Below, piece by piece: positions 8,626 to 18,593 of a stretch of DNA of 64,000 nt; the stretch's first letter is position 1, and each line of letters opens with the position of its first letter. The notes under the pieces are model-generated. The model worked only from the letters and a program-made list of their open reading frames with translations, had not been told where the DNA came from and ran no database searches. A program made the position numbers and the translations under genes. The stretch spans positions 682,001 through 746,000 of the forward strand of contig NZ_CP009888.1 in assembly GCF_000788395.1 (NCBI RefSeq), written 5' to 3'. This stretch comes from Pseudoalteromonas piratica (GTDB lineage Bacteria > Pseudomonadota > Gammaproteobacteria > Enterobacterales > Alteromonadaceae).

Positions 8626-9711
8626 CTATAAGGTCGCAACACGATTTCGACCATTGCGTTTAGCGCTGTAAAGCGCTTCATCGGCCTGTTTCACTGCATT
8701 GTAAAATGCCACCACCGAATGTACTTCAGCTACGCCAAAACTGGCTGTTAGTGCAAGGTTTTCTCCGTCATCCAGATTGACAGGATGATCCTCAATGTTT
8801 TTTCTCAGCTTCTCAGCTATTTGCACCGCTTGACGCATTGATGCATGAGGCAAACAGATGATAAATTCCTCACCGCCATAGCGCGCCACCACATCAGAGT
8901 AACGCAGTTGATTTTGCATCAACTTTGCAATGTGCATCAGTGACTTATCACCAATATCATGGCCATAATTATCATTGACCGATTTAAAGCGATCAATATC
9001 ACACATGATTACTGCCATTGGTAAAAACTCTGATGTCGCATTTTCCATTTTGGTTAGGAAGATAGCATCAATAAAACGACGATTAGGTAAACCAGTAAGC
9101 GCATCAGTATTGGCTTTTTGTTTTTGATTGTAGGTAATACTGGTAATAGCTTGATGACTTTTATCACGAAAATATTCGCTAATAAACGCAAAAAATACCA
9201 CCAGCAAAAAACCTGAAAGAAAGCGTGATTTTTCAGTTTGACCATAATCAGCTTGCCCAAAATCAGGGCCGTATAACTGAAACACAATGGCACTTAAAGC
9301 CAGTGCAGTCAGCAATAATCCAGAGCGAACACCTAACATGGTAAAGACCACAACGGGGTAAAACATAATCCAATAAAGTGCTGTGTTTTCCTTACCACCG
9401 GTGTAAACCAGAAGAATACTTAGCAGTAAGACTGTAAGCGCTATGCCGATACTGCAATACTTGAGCTGTCGCGTACTAAAGTAAATCACCACATTAACAA
9501 ATACCGCTATCAAAGCGCCAAGCAAGGTAATACTTAATAGCCAAGGATACGTTTGAAAGTTAACCAGTAATAAACCGGAAAATACCACTAAGGCAATACC
9601 AGACATGGAGAGAAATGAAAAAACACGCCGTTTTAATTCGGCACTGTGCAAACCGTCAACTTCAATAAAGTTGCGCCACCAGTCTGTTCTGTGTGAGTTA
9701 TTTTGCTGCAT
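8626..9711 (-). CDS. Membrane-bound diguanylate cyclase (GGDEF domain)
   Basis: A 361-residue protein whose first ~180 residues hold about six predicted membrane spans. A GGDEF domain follows from about 195 (TDALTGLPNRRFI). The active-site loop is GGEEF at residues 279-283, intact, so c-di-GMP synthesis from two GTP is expected. An inhibitory I-site RYSD sits at 270-273, five residues before the loop, predicting product feedback inhibition. There is no EAL domain. The membrane part is not a named sensor that I recognise. It is monocistronic, convergent with the YcxB-like gene. Confidence 0.95.
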   Translation of the reverse strand: MQQNNSHRTDWWRNFIEVDGLHSAELKRRVFSFLSMSGIALVVFSGLLLVNFQTYPWLLSITLLGALIAVFVNVVIYFSTRQLKYCSIGIALTVLLLSILLVYTGGKENTALYWIMFYPVVVFTMLGVRSGLLLTALALSAIVFQLYGPDFGQADYGQTEKSRFLSGFLLVVFFAFISEYFRDKSHQAITSITYNQKQKANTDALTGLPNRRFIDAIFLTKMENATSEFLPMAVIMCDIDRFKSVNDNYGHDIGDKSLMHIAKLMQNQLRYSDVVARYGGEEFIICLPHASMRQAVQIAEKLRKNIEDHPVNLDDGENLALTASFGVAEVHSVVAFYNAVKQADEALYSAKRNGRNRVATL

Positions 9712-9829
9712 TTATTTTATTATTGTTATCTTAAAAAGTGACGAAACGTAAACTTTTTTGATTTTTAGTGTTAACGCTAAGTCTAATTCATGGTGCTAAA
9801 AAAGGTAATATCAGACTTAACTTAATCAC

Positions 9830-11137
9830 TTATTTATTTAAAAAGAGCGCTAATTCTTCCGTTAACTGCGTGTAATACTGGTTATAGGTTAAACGTTTAA
9901 AAGTTGGGTATTGCGCTTTTGCAAAAGCAGTAACTTCAGACTCCATTATCTCTTCGGCCAACTTACATTCATTATATTTTGCTAAATCACCCAGATAGTG
10001 ACCGCAATTACGGTAGCTCGCTAGCTTACCATAATGCACATTATCAATCGCATTGGGGATTGCTGTATGCGCCATTTGTAGTTGCGTGTCACAGCTTGTA
10101 TCACATTGTGGTGTAACGAGTTTTATATGTTCAAATGAACTAAACAGCGCAAGGTTTTCGCGCTCACCGTAATACACTAGCGTAAGCGGTGCTAACGTCT
10201 TCTGTTGCCACTGCGCGAGTAAATCAAGTGTTGCAGCGGTGTCAATCGTCATATCATGCTCGGGCACAGCAACAAACATCGGTACACTGTGCGTTGTGTG
10301 CCGTTTTTTAAGTGGATACACTTCATTCATCAGCAGGTGAACCTGTGCTCCTGCATTTATCGGAAACGACTCATACTTGGCGAAGTCAGCATCGGCGTCT
10401 TTATCGAGCCAGTTTAAAAAAGGAATATAATCAATGTATTGCGCAAGCCATGACATGGAGTTTTTAGCTTGTGTTGCCGGCGCAAACAGCATGACTCCAG
10501 AGAGTTTTTTATCGAGTGATTTGCGCGTCAACATATAATCTAATATCAGACCTGCGCCCGTTGAAAAACCACCTAAATAAACCTGCTCAAAATCATTCAG
10601 TGATTGTTCGATAGCAAATGATGTCACAGCTTGCCAATCTTTATAGTCAACATGGCGTAAGTGTTCTGCCGCAGTACCGTGGCCAGGCAACAAGACCGTT
10701 CGCACATTAAACCCTTGTTGGTGATAAAAAGTCGACAGGTCATGAAAACTATAAGGAGAGTCCGTTAAACCATGAAATAGCACAACCACTTTCTGGTTAT
10801 TGTTGTGCGTTAATTCAAACGGCTTTACTAGGTCTAAGATGGTTGGTGATGCAATATTTTGTTGATTGATAACATAGTTATCAATCGGGCAAGGGGTCTT
10901 AGCACGCGGATTAAAAGACGCGATATGTTGCTCAGTTTCACGTAAATAATCAGCAAAATTTAAGCCTTTTAAATCGATTACTTTGGCCTGCTGAGATGGC
11001 GGTAAATAGCGAAACTGTCCTTGCGCTTTTGCGTCTAATATAAAGTTGATATCGTTACTTTGGGATAAACAATCTGCCGAAACGCTGAAACTAAAACCTG
11101 CTAACACTAGGCCAAGCACTTTCGTAAAATAAGTCAT
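9830..11137 (-). CDS. Exported alpha/beta hydrolase
   Basis: A 435-residue protein with a signal peptide (MTYFTKVLGLVLAGFSFSVSA) and an alpha/beta-hydrolase core. The oxyanion region is VVLFHGLTDSPYSFHDLS, the nucleophile elbow is GGFSTGAG (GxSxG), an acid candidate is in FVAVPEHDMTIDTAA, and a His candidate lies in the last quarter (DNVHYG or NCGHYLG). It resembles lysophospholipase or carboxylesterase-like enzymes of marine gammaproteobacteria. The substrate cannot be read. It diverges from the FemAB-like gene over 73 bp. Confidence 0.88.
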   Translation of the reverse strand: MTYFTKVLGLVLAGFSFSVSADCLSQSNDINFILDAKAQGQFRYLPPSQQAKVIDLKGLNFADYLRETEQHIASFNPRAKTPCPIDNYVINQQNIASPTILDLVKPFELTHNNNQKVVVLFHGLTDSPYSFHDLSTFYHQQGFNVRTVLLPGHGTAAEHLRHVDYKDWQAVTSFAIEQSLNDFEQVYLGGFSTGAGLILDYMLTRKSLDKKLSGVMLFAPATQAKNSMSWLAQYIDYIPFLNWLDKDADADFAKYESFPINAGAQVHLLMNEVYPLKKRHTTHSVPMFVAVPEHDMTIDTAATLDLLAQWQQKTLAPLTLVYYGERENLALFSSFEHIKLVTPQCDTSCDTQLQMAHTAIPNAIDNVHYGKLASYRNCGHYLGDLAKYNECKLAEEIMESEVTAFAKAQYPTFKRLTYNQYYTQLTEELALFLNK

Positions 11138-11210
11138 TACCCTTTATCCTTTTTGTATTAATATCAATTCCACACAACCCAGTTGAACTATACCAAAATA
11201 ACCTAAGGGC

Positions 11211-12353
11211 ATGTCTAATTTTCACTACAAAGTTTATACAAATATAAATGAAATTAGCGAGGTACAGTGGCGCAATTGCTTTAGCACAAGCAGCTTTACC
11301 AATTACCACTTTTTATCGAGTTTAGAGTTATCTGGTAGCGTGAGTGCACAAACAGGGTGGCAACCTTACCATATTGCTATTTTTCAAAAAGACAAACTCG
11401 TTGCACTAATGCCAGGCTATGTTAAAAGTCACAGCTATGGCGAGTATGTGTTTGATTGGGCGTGGGCGGAAGCGTATGAAAGGTATCAATTAGATTACTA
11501 CCCTAAGTGGATATGCGCCGTCCCCTTTACGCCAGTATCCGAAACCAGAATAGGACTAAAAAACACAACTGATAAAGCGATTTATCCATTTATAAAATCA
11601 CTTTTAAATACCTTAGCCGAAGAACACGCTTGGTCCGGATGGCATATCAATTTTTGCCTAAAAGATGAATTACAGCAATTAGAATGCGCTCAGGTAAATG
11701 CCCGTAGAGGGGTGCAATTTAGCTGGCACAATCGACAATACCAAAGCTTTTCCCAATATTTAGATAAGCTCACCGCAAGAAAGCGAAAGAGTATCAAAAA
11801 AGAGCGTAACAAAGCATCTGCGCAGGTCGACAGTATAAATGTGTTACAGAGTGACCAAATTACAGAGCAAATTATTACCCAGTTTTACCAGTTTTATTGC
11901 GCAACCTACTTAAAACGCTCTGGCCACCATGGATATTTAAATCTAAATTTCTTCAAGCTGTTACTCGATAAAATGCCAGATAACCTAGTGCTAACTGCTG
12001 CATTTAAAGATCACGAAATGGTTGCGGCGAGCTTATTTGTAAAGGGTCAAAAGTCACTGTTTGGCCGCTATTGGGGCGCCTTCGAAGAGTTTGATAGCCT
12101 GCATTTCGAACTTTGTTACTATCAAGGCATAGAGTATTGTATTGAGCACCAGCTCGACTATTTTAATGCAGGCGCTCAAGGTGAGCATAAAATTTTGCGG
12201 GGCTTTGAGCCTGAATATACTTATTCATGCCACCATATTCGCAACGAGATGTTTCAGCCAGCTATTGCGAACTTCCTAAAACATGAGTGGCAACAAATAG
12301 CAGACTATAAAGCGCAATGTGACAGCTTGTTACCCTTTAATAAACTCCAATAA
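11211..12353 (+). CDS. FemAB-like acyltransferase (PF04339-type, GNAT fold)
   Basis: A 380-residue protein of the 'peptidoglycan biosynthesis/recognition' DUF482 family. It opens with a SSFTNYHFLSSLELSGSVS segment (about residues 25-43), has WAWAEAYERYQLDYYPKW in the middle, and ends with YFNAGAQGEHKILRGFEP, a strongly conserved family block. The family has a double GNAT fold, but the substrate is not established; peptidoglycan is only the family label. Its last 24 bp overlap the 3' end of the minus-strand methyltransferase gene. Confidence 0.85.
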   Translation: MSNFHYKVYTNINEISEVQWRNCFSTSSFTNYHFLSSLELSGSVSAQTGWQPYHIAIFQKDKLVALMPGYVKSHSYGEYVFDWAWAEAYERYQLDYYPKWICAVPFTPVSETRIGLKNTTDKAIYPFIKSLLNTLAEEHAWSGWHINFCLKDELQQLECAQVNARRGVQFSWHNRQYQSFSQYLDKLTARKRKSIKKERNKASAQVDSINVLQSDQITEQIITQFYQFYCATYLKRSGHHGYLNLNFFKLLLDKMPDNLVLTAAFKDHEMVAASLFVKGQKSLFGRYWGAFEEFDSLHFELCYYQGIEYCIEHQLDYFNAGAQGEHKILRGFEPEYTYSCHHIRNEMFQPAIANFLKHEWQQIADYKAQCDSLLPFNKLQ

Positions 12354-12917
12354 ACGATTATTTGCCGGCATTTCGTGGTCTTTAACTAATTCAAGTTGTG
12401 CCTCATTAGCCAGCTCACAAATCCATTCAAAATCTCGAATGCCACATTCAGGGCTCTTTATTTTTAACCAATTATCAAACTCAGCATTAGACTCAGACGT
12501 AAACTTACCGGCGTAATTAAATGGGCCGTAAATACACAGCTTTCCGCCAACATTGAGATGCTTAGCTGTTTTATCAAAAAATGATGTAACAAGTGATTGG
12601 TTCACTATATGCAAAGTATTTGCAGAAAATATCGCGTCATAACGGGCGATTTGCCATTCATCGTTTAAATCAAGCGGTAACGGCGGCAATAAGTTATCGG
12701 CCGGAAAAGCATTTAACCATGCCATCATACCTTGATGGTTTATAACAACATCGCTTGTTTGCCAAACTAAGTGAGGTAATGCAGGGGCAAAATGTACGGC
12801 ATGTTGCCCACTGCCAGAGCCTATCTCTAACACGTTAGAAACGTTTGAAAAGGCCGATTTTAAAATTGCTAAAATCGGTTCTTTGTTATTTTCACACGCT
12901 TTAGAATAAGGTTGCAT
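12330..12917 (-). CDS. DUF938 family SAM-dependent methyltransferase
   Basis: From the ATG at 12917 this is 195 residues. That start gives MQPYSKACENNKEPILAILK, which matches the family's N-terminus (…SpAcerNkdPIL…); an upstream in-frame start at 12965 would lie inside ptrB and is rejected. The SAM motif is VLEIGSGSGQHAVHFAPALP. The ATG lies one base after the ptrB stop, so it is probably read with ptrB. Substrate unknown. The 3' end overlaps the opposite-strand acyltransferase gene by 24 bp. Confidence 0.85.
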   Translation of the reverse strand: MQPYSKACENNKEPILAILKSAFSNVSNVLEIGSGSGQHAVHFAPALPHLVWQTSDVVINHQGMMAWLNAFPADNLLPPLPLDLNDEWQIARYDAIFSANTLHIVNQSLVTSFFDKTAKHLNVGGKLCIYGPFNYAGKFTSESNAEFDNWLKIKSPECGIRDFEWICELANEAQLELVKDHEMPANNRLLEFIKG

Positions 12918-12918
12918 A

Positions 12919-14994
12919 TTATTTTTCAGCCAACAACGAAAGGAAGAATGCCAACACCAAAGCACGTTCTTTTAAACTTTTAAAACGCCCCGAGGCGCCA
13001 CCGTGGCCACTGTCCATATCTGTTTTAAATAACAGTAAGTTATTATCTGATTTGTACTCACGCAACTTAGCAACCCATTTCATTGGCTCCCAGTACTGTA
13101 CTTGTGAGTCATGAAAGCCAGTGGTTACTAAAATATTTGGGTAGTCTTGGGCACAAATATTATCGTACGGCGAATAGGCTTGTATCCAGTCATAAGCGTC
13201 ACGCTCATTTGGGTTACCCCACTCATCATATTCGTTAGTCGTCAGTGGAATGGAATCATCTAGCATAGTGGTTAACACATCTAAGAAAGGCACTGTACAA
13301 TCAATACCTAGATATAATTCAGGTGCTTGATTTACTACCGCACCCATCAGCAATCCACCAGCACTGCCTCCTGATGCAAACACTTTATCTTGTGCGCCAT
13401 ACCCTTTTTCAACTAAGGCTTTCGTTACATCGATAAAATCATTAAAGCTATTTTGCTTATGCTGCATTTTGCCTTGTTCGTACCATTCACGGCCAAGCAT
13501 TTCAGAGCCGCGTACATGGGCAATTACATAAACAAATCCTCTGTCGAGTAAGCTTAGGTTATGCGCAGAAAAGTTTGGATCGATAGTAATACCGTAAGCA
13601 CCATAACCGTATTGATAAATCGGATTTGTACCGTCTTGTTTAAAAGAATCTTTGCGATACACCAGCGACACAGGAATATTCACGCCATCACGACTCGAGA
13701 TCATCAAGCGTTCCGCTTGATAATTTGCCGCATCAAATTCACCTAAGACTTTTTGCTGCTTCAGTACGCGCTTTTCACCGGTGTTAAGATCAAACTCAAA
13801 TAAGCTACTCGGTGTCGTTAAGCTCGAATAGAAAATGCGCGCTTTATCGGTATTTGGCTCAGGGTTATCGCCAATGCCTGCAAAAAAGCAAGGATCATCA
13901 AATGCGAGTGCAAAACTGTCACCATGTTGCGGATACACAATAAAGCGGATCTGGCCCAACTCTCGTTCCGTTACAACTTTGAATTGATTGAATAACTCAA
14001 CACCTTCAATTAACACATCATTGCGATGAGCGACAAACTCCTGCCACTGATTTTTGTCACCAATAGTGTGCGCATTAGCCGTTAATATTCTAAAGTTTTT
14101 AGCTTGCCAGTTAGAGTAAATCACATACTCATCACCGAGCTTATCGATATCATAAATATGATTTGTTTCACGCGGAATTAAACGTTTAAATTCGCCCATT
14201 GGATTATTAGCATCGAGCACTAGGCAGTCGGTGGTTTCAGTTGCCGCAATATCGATCACTAATAAGCTATCATCGCGACTTTTCCCTAAGCCCATATAAA
14301 AGCTGTGATCGTCTTCTTCATATACTAAAACGTCATCGCTTTGCGCTGTACCCAAAACATGGCGATATACTTGATAGCCGAGTAGGGTTTGTAAGTCCTT
14401 CCTTACATAAAATACTGTTTTATTGTCATTAGCCCAAATAACTTGGCCTTCGGTATTTTCCAATACGTCATCCAAATAGGTATTGGACGCAATATGCTTA
14501 AAACGCACCGTATAAATACGACGGCTATCAGTATCCTCTGAATAGGCGAGTAATTCGTCATTTGGGCTAATACCAATTTCACCAAGATCGAAGAACTCAT
14601 GTTCACCCGCAAGCTGGTTAACATCCAATAGGAGCTGTTTATTGTCGCCAGAAAAGCTGGTGGTGCGGTAGTGCCGTGCATATTCATCATCACCCGTTAC
14701 TTCACTGTGATACCAATAATTACCGTCTTTCACAGGCACAGTGCTATCGTCTTTTTCAATACGTCCTTTCAATTCTTCGAAAAGCTCACTTTGTAATGCT
14801 TCTGTTGGTTTAAGCACCGCATCACAATAGGCATTTTCTTCGGCTAAATGTGCCAGCACCGCTTTATCAGCACGCTCATCATCGCGCATCCAATAATAGT
14901 TGTCGGTGCGCGTTAAATTATGCGAGCTAAGAATTTTTGCTTTTTTAGTGGCTATTGGTGCGGTTGCACATCGATTTAAACGTTGTGTGGTCAT
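12919..14994 (-). CDS. ptrB: Oligopeptidase B (S9 prolyl oligopeptidase family)
   Basis: A 691-residue cytosolic serine peptidase cleaving after Arg/Lys in short peptides. It has the usual N-terminal beta-propeller (about residues 75-405; YYWMRDDERAD near the start is typical) and a C-terminal alpha/beta-hydrolase domain. The nucleophile is Ser544 in ASGGSAGGLL; the acid and base lie in TTGFHDSQVQYWEP and SGHGGASGR. Length matches the family (about 690). The DUF938 methyltransferase gene begins one base after its stop. Confidence 0.95.
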   Translation of the reverse strand: MTTQRLNRCATAPIATKKAKILSSHNLTRTDNYYWMRDDERADKAVLAHLAEENAYCDAVLKPTEALQSELFEELKGRIEKDDSTVPVKDGNYWYHSEVTGDDEYARHYRTTSFSGDNKQLLLDVNQLAGEHEFFDLGEIGISPNDELLAYSEDTDSRRIYTVRFKHIASNTYLDDVLENTEGQVIWANDNKTVFYVRKDLQTLLGYQVYRHVLGTAQSDDVLVYEEDDHSFYMGLGKSRDDSLLVIDIAATETTDCLVLDANNPMGEFKRLIPRETNHIYDIDKLGDEYVIYSNWQAKNFRILTANAHTIGDKNQWQEFVAHRNDVLIEGVELFNQFKVVTERELGQIRFIVYPQHGDSFALAFDDPCFFAGIGDNPEPNTDKARIFYSSLTTPSSLFEFDLNTGEKRVLKQQKVLGEFDAANYQAERLMISSRDGVNIPVSLVYRKDSFKQDGTNPIYQYGYGAYGITIDPNFSAHNLSLLDRGFVYVIAHVRGSEMLGREWYEQGKMQHKQNSFNDFIDVTKALVEKGYGAQDKVFASGGSAGGLLMGAVVNQAPELYLGIDCTVPFLDVLTTMLDDSIPLTTNEYDEWGNPNERDAYDWIQAYSPYDNICAQDYPNILVTTGFHDSQVQYWEPMKWVAKLREYKSDNNLLLFKTDMDSGHGGASGRFKSLKERALVLAFFLSLLAEK

Positions 14995-15164
14995 GAAGTT
15001 AGCTATAAACCCAAAATGAATAGCATTAGTAATGGCCGCAGTTTATCAAAATAAAGCACCGTTAACATTAAGTTACTTTTTACGTTTTAAATCTGTTTTT
15101 GCTTTGGGTAGACTCATTTTTAGATAAAACAAAGATTAACTTTGCAAGTTCCAAGGGAAACACA

Positions 15165-17681
15165 ATGAAATTAAAGCTACTTTCACTTGCCGTAGCACTT
15201 AGCTTTGCAAGCAGCACAGCACTGGCAAAAGGTGATAAGAAAAAAGACGATAAAAAAGATAAAACACTGGCTGAAATGCTAGAGAAAAAAACCGCTTCTG
15301 AAGGGTTATTCAATCTATATCAAGATAAAAAAACCGGCGAAACAATGATGGTAATCAGTGAGGCAAACTTAAATAAGCCTTACGTTTACTTTGCGCACAC
15401 TGTTGATGGTGTCATTGATGCTGGCCATGTACGTGGTGCATATCGTGAGACAAAACTAATTGAGTTCCGTCGTCATTTTGACCGTATTGATATTATTAGT
15501 AAAACACCGCGTTATAAGTTCGATCCAAACAATGCAATTGCTAAAGCAAGCGATGCAAATATCAGTGAAGCTGTGCTGGCAAGCTTAAAAATTGAAAAAG
15601 AAGAAGAAGGCAAGTTTGCACTTAAAGTAGATAAGCTCTTTAAAAGCGAAGCGCTTCATAAAGTATCGCCATGGAAGCGAGCAGGTGATAAAAATGCGAG
15701 CAAACGTTTTAATCCTGGCAAGTTAGATGACAAAAAGTCACGTATTTTAAGCAACCGCAACTACACAAATAATTTAGATATTGTTGTGGATTATGTGTTC
15801 AAAAATGCCAACCCTACAGTTCGTGGTACACAATCAGTAACCGACCCGCGTACGGTATCAGTAAAAGTGCAGCATTCATTTATTGAACTGCCACAAAATG
15901 ACTATCAACCTCGTAAAGACGATGCTCGTGTTGGTTACTTTGGCCAACAGTTTGACGATATGACATCAAGTGAATGGGCACCGTATCAAGATTACATTAA
16001 TCGTTGGAACCTTGTTAAAAAAGACCCGAGTGCCGCAATTTCTGAACCTGTTGAGCCAATTACATGGTGGATTGAAAATACTACACCTGTTGAATGGCGC
16101 GAAACAGTAAAAGAAGGTGTACTAGCATGGAACTTAGCATTTGAAAAAGCAGGTTTCAAAAATGCCATTGTTGTAAAAGTACAACCAGATGACGCTGAAT
16201 GGGATGCGGGCGACATCAACTACAATGTGTTACGTTGGACATCTTCTCCACGTCCTCCATTTGGCGGTTACGGTCCATCACTTGCAAATCCATTAACAGG
16301 CCAGATCTTAGGTTCAGATATCATGCTTGAGTACGTGTTTATGAAAAACCGTTGGATGATGGACAGCTTATACAGCCAAGCGGCATCATCAAGTGCGCAC
16401 AGCCATGAGATTGCAAGCCAAGAAGGGTTACATTGCAGCCAAGGCCATGAATTACAACAAGGCATGATGCTAGCTAATTCACTGGCAACAACGGATATCG
16501 CGAAGAAAGAGATTTTAGAGCAAGGCTTAAAAATGCTGATTCTTCACGAAGTAGGCCATACGCTTGGTTTAAACCACAATATGAAAGCGTCTATTTTATG
16601 GGATGAGAAAGAGGTTCACGACAAAGCTAAAACACAAGGTGTTTTAACGGGCTCAGTTATGGATTACACGCCAGCAAATATTGCTCAAAAGGGCATGACA
16701 CAAGGCGATTACTTCCAAGATAAACCAGGTCCTTATGACGACTGGGCAATTGAATATGGTTATTCACAAGGATTGACCGATGCTACAGCTGAAGCAGCAC
16801 GCTTAGAGTCAATTTTAAAACGCTCTAGTGAACATGGTTTAGCATTTGGTAATGATGCAGACGATATGCGTGCACCAGGTCGTCATATTGACCCACGTAT
16901 TATGATTGGTGATATGTCATCAAACGCCGTTGCCTATGCAAAAGATCGCATGGCATTAGTAAATCATACCTTTGGCAACCTTGAACAAACCGCGCTTACT
17001 GAAGGTGAATCTTATCAAGAGCTACTAATCAAAGCTAACATGCTATTTGGTCAATACCGTGCCCAAGCAGGTGTTGTATCGCGTTATATCGGTGGCGTTT
17101 ACGTAGAGCGTGATAACGTAGGTAGTAATACACAACCTTATACGCCAGTACCTCTAGCGAAGCAAAAAGAAGCAATGAAGGTACTCACTGAGTATGTTTT
17201 TGCACCAGATGCACTATCAGCCATGGAACCACTGCTAAATAAAATGCAACACCAGCGTCGTGGCTTTAGTCATTATGGTAAAAACGAAGATCCAAAATAC
17301 CATGCAATGGTGCTTCGTATGCAAAAGAATGTGCTAGCACAACTATTGCACCCGAACGTCATGACACGTATTTCTGACACCACTAAATACGGTAACGAAT
17401 ACGATGTAAATAGCTTCTTAAATGACTTAACTGCAGCGATTTTTGTTGATGCTAAATCTGCGTCGTCAGTAAGCCATAACGTGCAAACTGAATATGTGAA
17501 GTCATTAATAAAAGTGGCAGGTGTTGCTAAGCCTTCTAAGCATGACAACCTTGCAAAAGCTGCAGCATTCAAGCAACTACAAGATATTCAAGGTGCAAGC
17601 CTATCTTGGGGTGCATCAGATGCTGCAAAAGCACAAAAAGCATATATCGATGCATTAATCGATAAAGCACTTAAAGCATAA
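15165..17681 (+). CDS. Large secreted zinc metalloprotease (DUF5117/DUF4953-type)
   Basis: An 838-residue protein. The ATG at 15165 is preferred to an upstream in-frame one because it follows an AGGGA ribosome site and starts directly with a signal peptide (MKLKLLSLAVALSFASSTALA). The mature N-terminus is Lys/Asp-rich (GDKKKDDKKDK). The zinc motif is HEVGHTLGLNH, with His461, Glu462, His465 and His471, the extended HExxHxxGxxH of metzincin-like enzymes. The rest fits the DUF5117-DUF4953 architecture. Probable role is extracellular or periplasmic protein degradation. It ends at a bidirectional terminator shared with nadE. Confidence 0.88.
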   Translation: MKLKLLSLAVALSFASSTALAKGDKKKDDKKDKTLAEMLEKKTASEGLFNLYQDKKTGETMMVISEANLNKPYVYFAHTVDGVIDAGHVRGAYRETKLIEFRRHFDRIDIISKTPRYKFDPNNAIAKASDANISEAVLASLKIEKEEEGKFALKVDKLFKSEALHKVSPWKRAGDKNASKRFNPGKLDDKKSRILSNRNYTNNLDIVVDYVFKNANPTVRGTQSVTDPRTVSVKVQHSFIELPQNDYQPRKDDARVGYFGQQFDDMTSSEWAPYQDYINRWNLVKKDPSAAISEPVEPITWWIENTTPVEWRETVKEGVLAWNLAFEKAGFKNAIVVKVQPDDAEWDAGDINYNVLRWTSSPRPPFGGYGPSLANPLTGQILGSDIMLEYVFMKNRWMMDSLYSQAASSSAHSHEIASQEGLHCSQGHELQQGMMLANSLATTDIAKKEILEQGLKMLILHEVGHTLGLNHNMKASILWDEKEVHDKAKTQGVLTGSVMDYTPANIAQKGMTQGDYFQDKPGPYDDWAIEYGYSQGLTDATAEAARLESILKRSSEHGLAFGNDADDMRAPGRHIDPRIMIGDMSSNAVAYAKDRMALVNHTFGNLEQTALTEGESYQELLIKANMLFGQYRAQAGVVSRYIGGVYVERDNVGSNTQPYTPVPLAKQKEAMKVLTEYVFAPDALSAMEPLLNKMQHQRRGFSHYGKNEDPKYHAMVLRMQKNVLAQLLHPNVMTRISDTTKYGNEYDVNSFLNDLTAAIFVDAKSASSVSHNVQTEYVKSLIKVAGVAKPSKHDNLAKAAAFKQLQDIQGASLSWGASDAAKAQKAYIDALIDKALKA

Positions 17682-17704
17682 TGCTTAGTCTGTAAAACAA
17701 AAAA

Positions 17705-17730
17705 GGCGCTCCAGTGAGCGCCTTTTTTAC
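17705..17730. terminator. Bidirectional terminator, metalloprotease / nadE
   Basis: Stem GGCGCT / AGCGCC (17705-17722) is flanked by A-rich and T-rich tracts, so it can act on both converging genes. Confidence 0.85.
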
Positions 17731-17747
17731 AGAATATAAAAGCAAAA

Positions 17748-18578
17748 CTAATCGTAAACTGTTGGAATGGGCTGACGCTTATGCTGGGTACGTAAATAAA
17801 TTGCAATCAGCTTTTCTTCAACTTCTTTTGATACGTCTTTACCTTCTAAGAAATCATCAATTTGATCATAGCTCACACCGAGTGCATCTTCATCAGCAAG
17901 GCCAGGGCGATCACACTCTAAATCAGCAGTTGGCGTTTTGGTTACCAGTAATTCTGGCGCACCTAAGGTTTTAGCGAGCAGTCGAACTTGACGCTTAGAA
18001 AGACCAAACAATGGCGCTAAGTCACAGGCACCATCGCCAAACTTAGTATAAAAGCCAGTAATGTTCTCAGCGCTGTGATCCGTTCCAACCACTAAGCCTT
18101 GCGTTAATCCTGCAATTTCGTACTGCGCTATCATGCGTTGACGCGCCTTTACATTACCTTTGGTAAAATCGATAGCACTTTGTGCTGGTGGCTCAATTGC
18201 TGCAGCCTCAAGCGCTGCTAGAGCTTCTGAATGCATACCATCGGTTGCAGGCTTAATATTTACAGTGACGCGCTTTGATGGTTGAATAAAATCCACAGCC
18301 AGTTGCGCTTCATCTTCGTCGGCTTGCACACCGTAAGGTAAGCGCATTGCAATAAACTGATATTTATCTGTAGCTTGCTCGTTATTAAGCTCATCAATGG
18401 CTAATTGACAAAGCTTACCACAAGTAGACGAATCAACACCGCCAGAGATACCTAGCACTAAACTACGCGTACCAGATTCCACCAGCTTACCTTTAATAAA
18501 AGCGACTCGACGGGTAATTTCTGCTTGAGGATCGATTGAAGGCAATACCTTCATTTCAGCCATGATTTCAGCGCGCAC
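17748..18578 (-). CDS. nadE: Ammonia-dependent NAD+ synthetase
   Basis: This 276-residue enzyme converts deamido-NAD, ATP and ammonia to NAD+ in the cytosol. The ATP pyrophosphatase P-loop is SGGVDSS in [15 protein letters not shown]. The block [20 protein letters not shown] is characteristic. There is no N-terminal glutaminase domain, so it is the short NH3-dependent form, as in E. coli. I chose the GTG at 18578 because an AGGAG site lies 7 bp upstream; the next ATG at 18563 has none. yceH ends 15 bp upstream on the same strand, so they may be cotranscribed. Confidence 0.95.
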   Translation of the reverse strand: MRAEIMAEMKVLPSIDPQAEITRRVAFIKGKLVESGTRSLVLGISGGVDSSTCGKLCQLAIDELNNEQATDKYQFIAMRLPYGVQADEDEAQLAVDFIQPSKRVTVNIKPATDGMHSEALAALEAAAIEPPAQSAIDFTKGNVKARQRMIAQYEIAGLTQGLVVGTDHSAENITGFYTKFGDGACDLAPLFGLSKRQVRLLAKTLGAPELLVTKTPTADLECDRPGLADEDALGVSYDQIDDFLEGKDVSKEVEEKLIAIYLRTQHKRQPIPTVYD

Positions 18579-18593
18579 TGGTTATCTCCTGTG

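Noticed and set aside
9712..9829. A small RNA or terminator pair between the diguanylate cyclase and hydrolase genes
   Set aside because: The AGACTTA/TAAGTCT pair is short and lacks a T-run or promoter; not enough to call.
15099..15164. Upstream in-frame start for the metalloprotease
   Set aside because: It would place 22 charged residues before an evident signal peptide, and the ribosome site belongs to the ATG at 15165.
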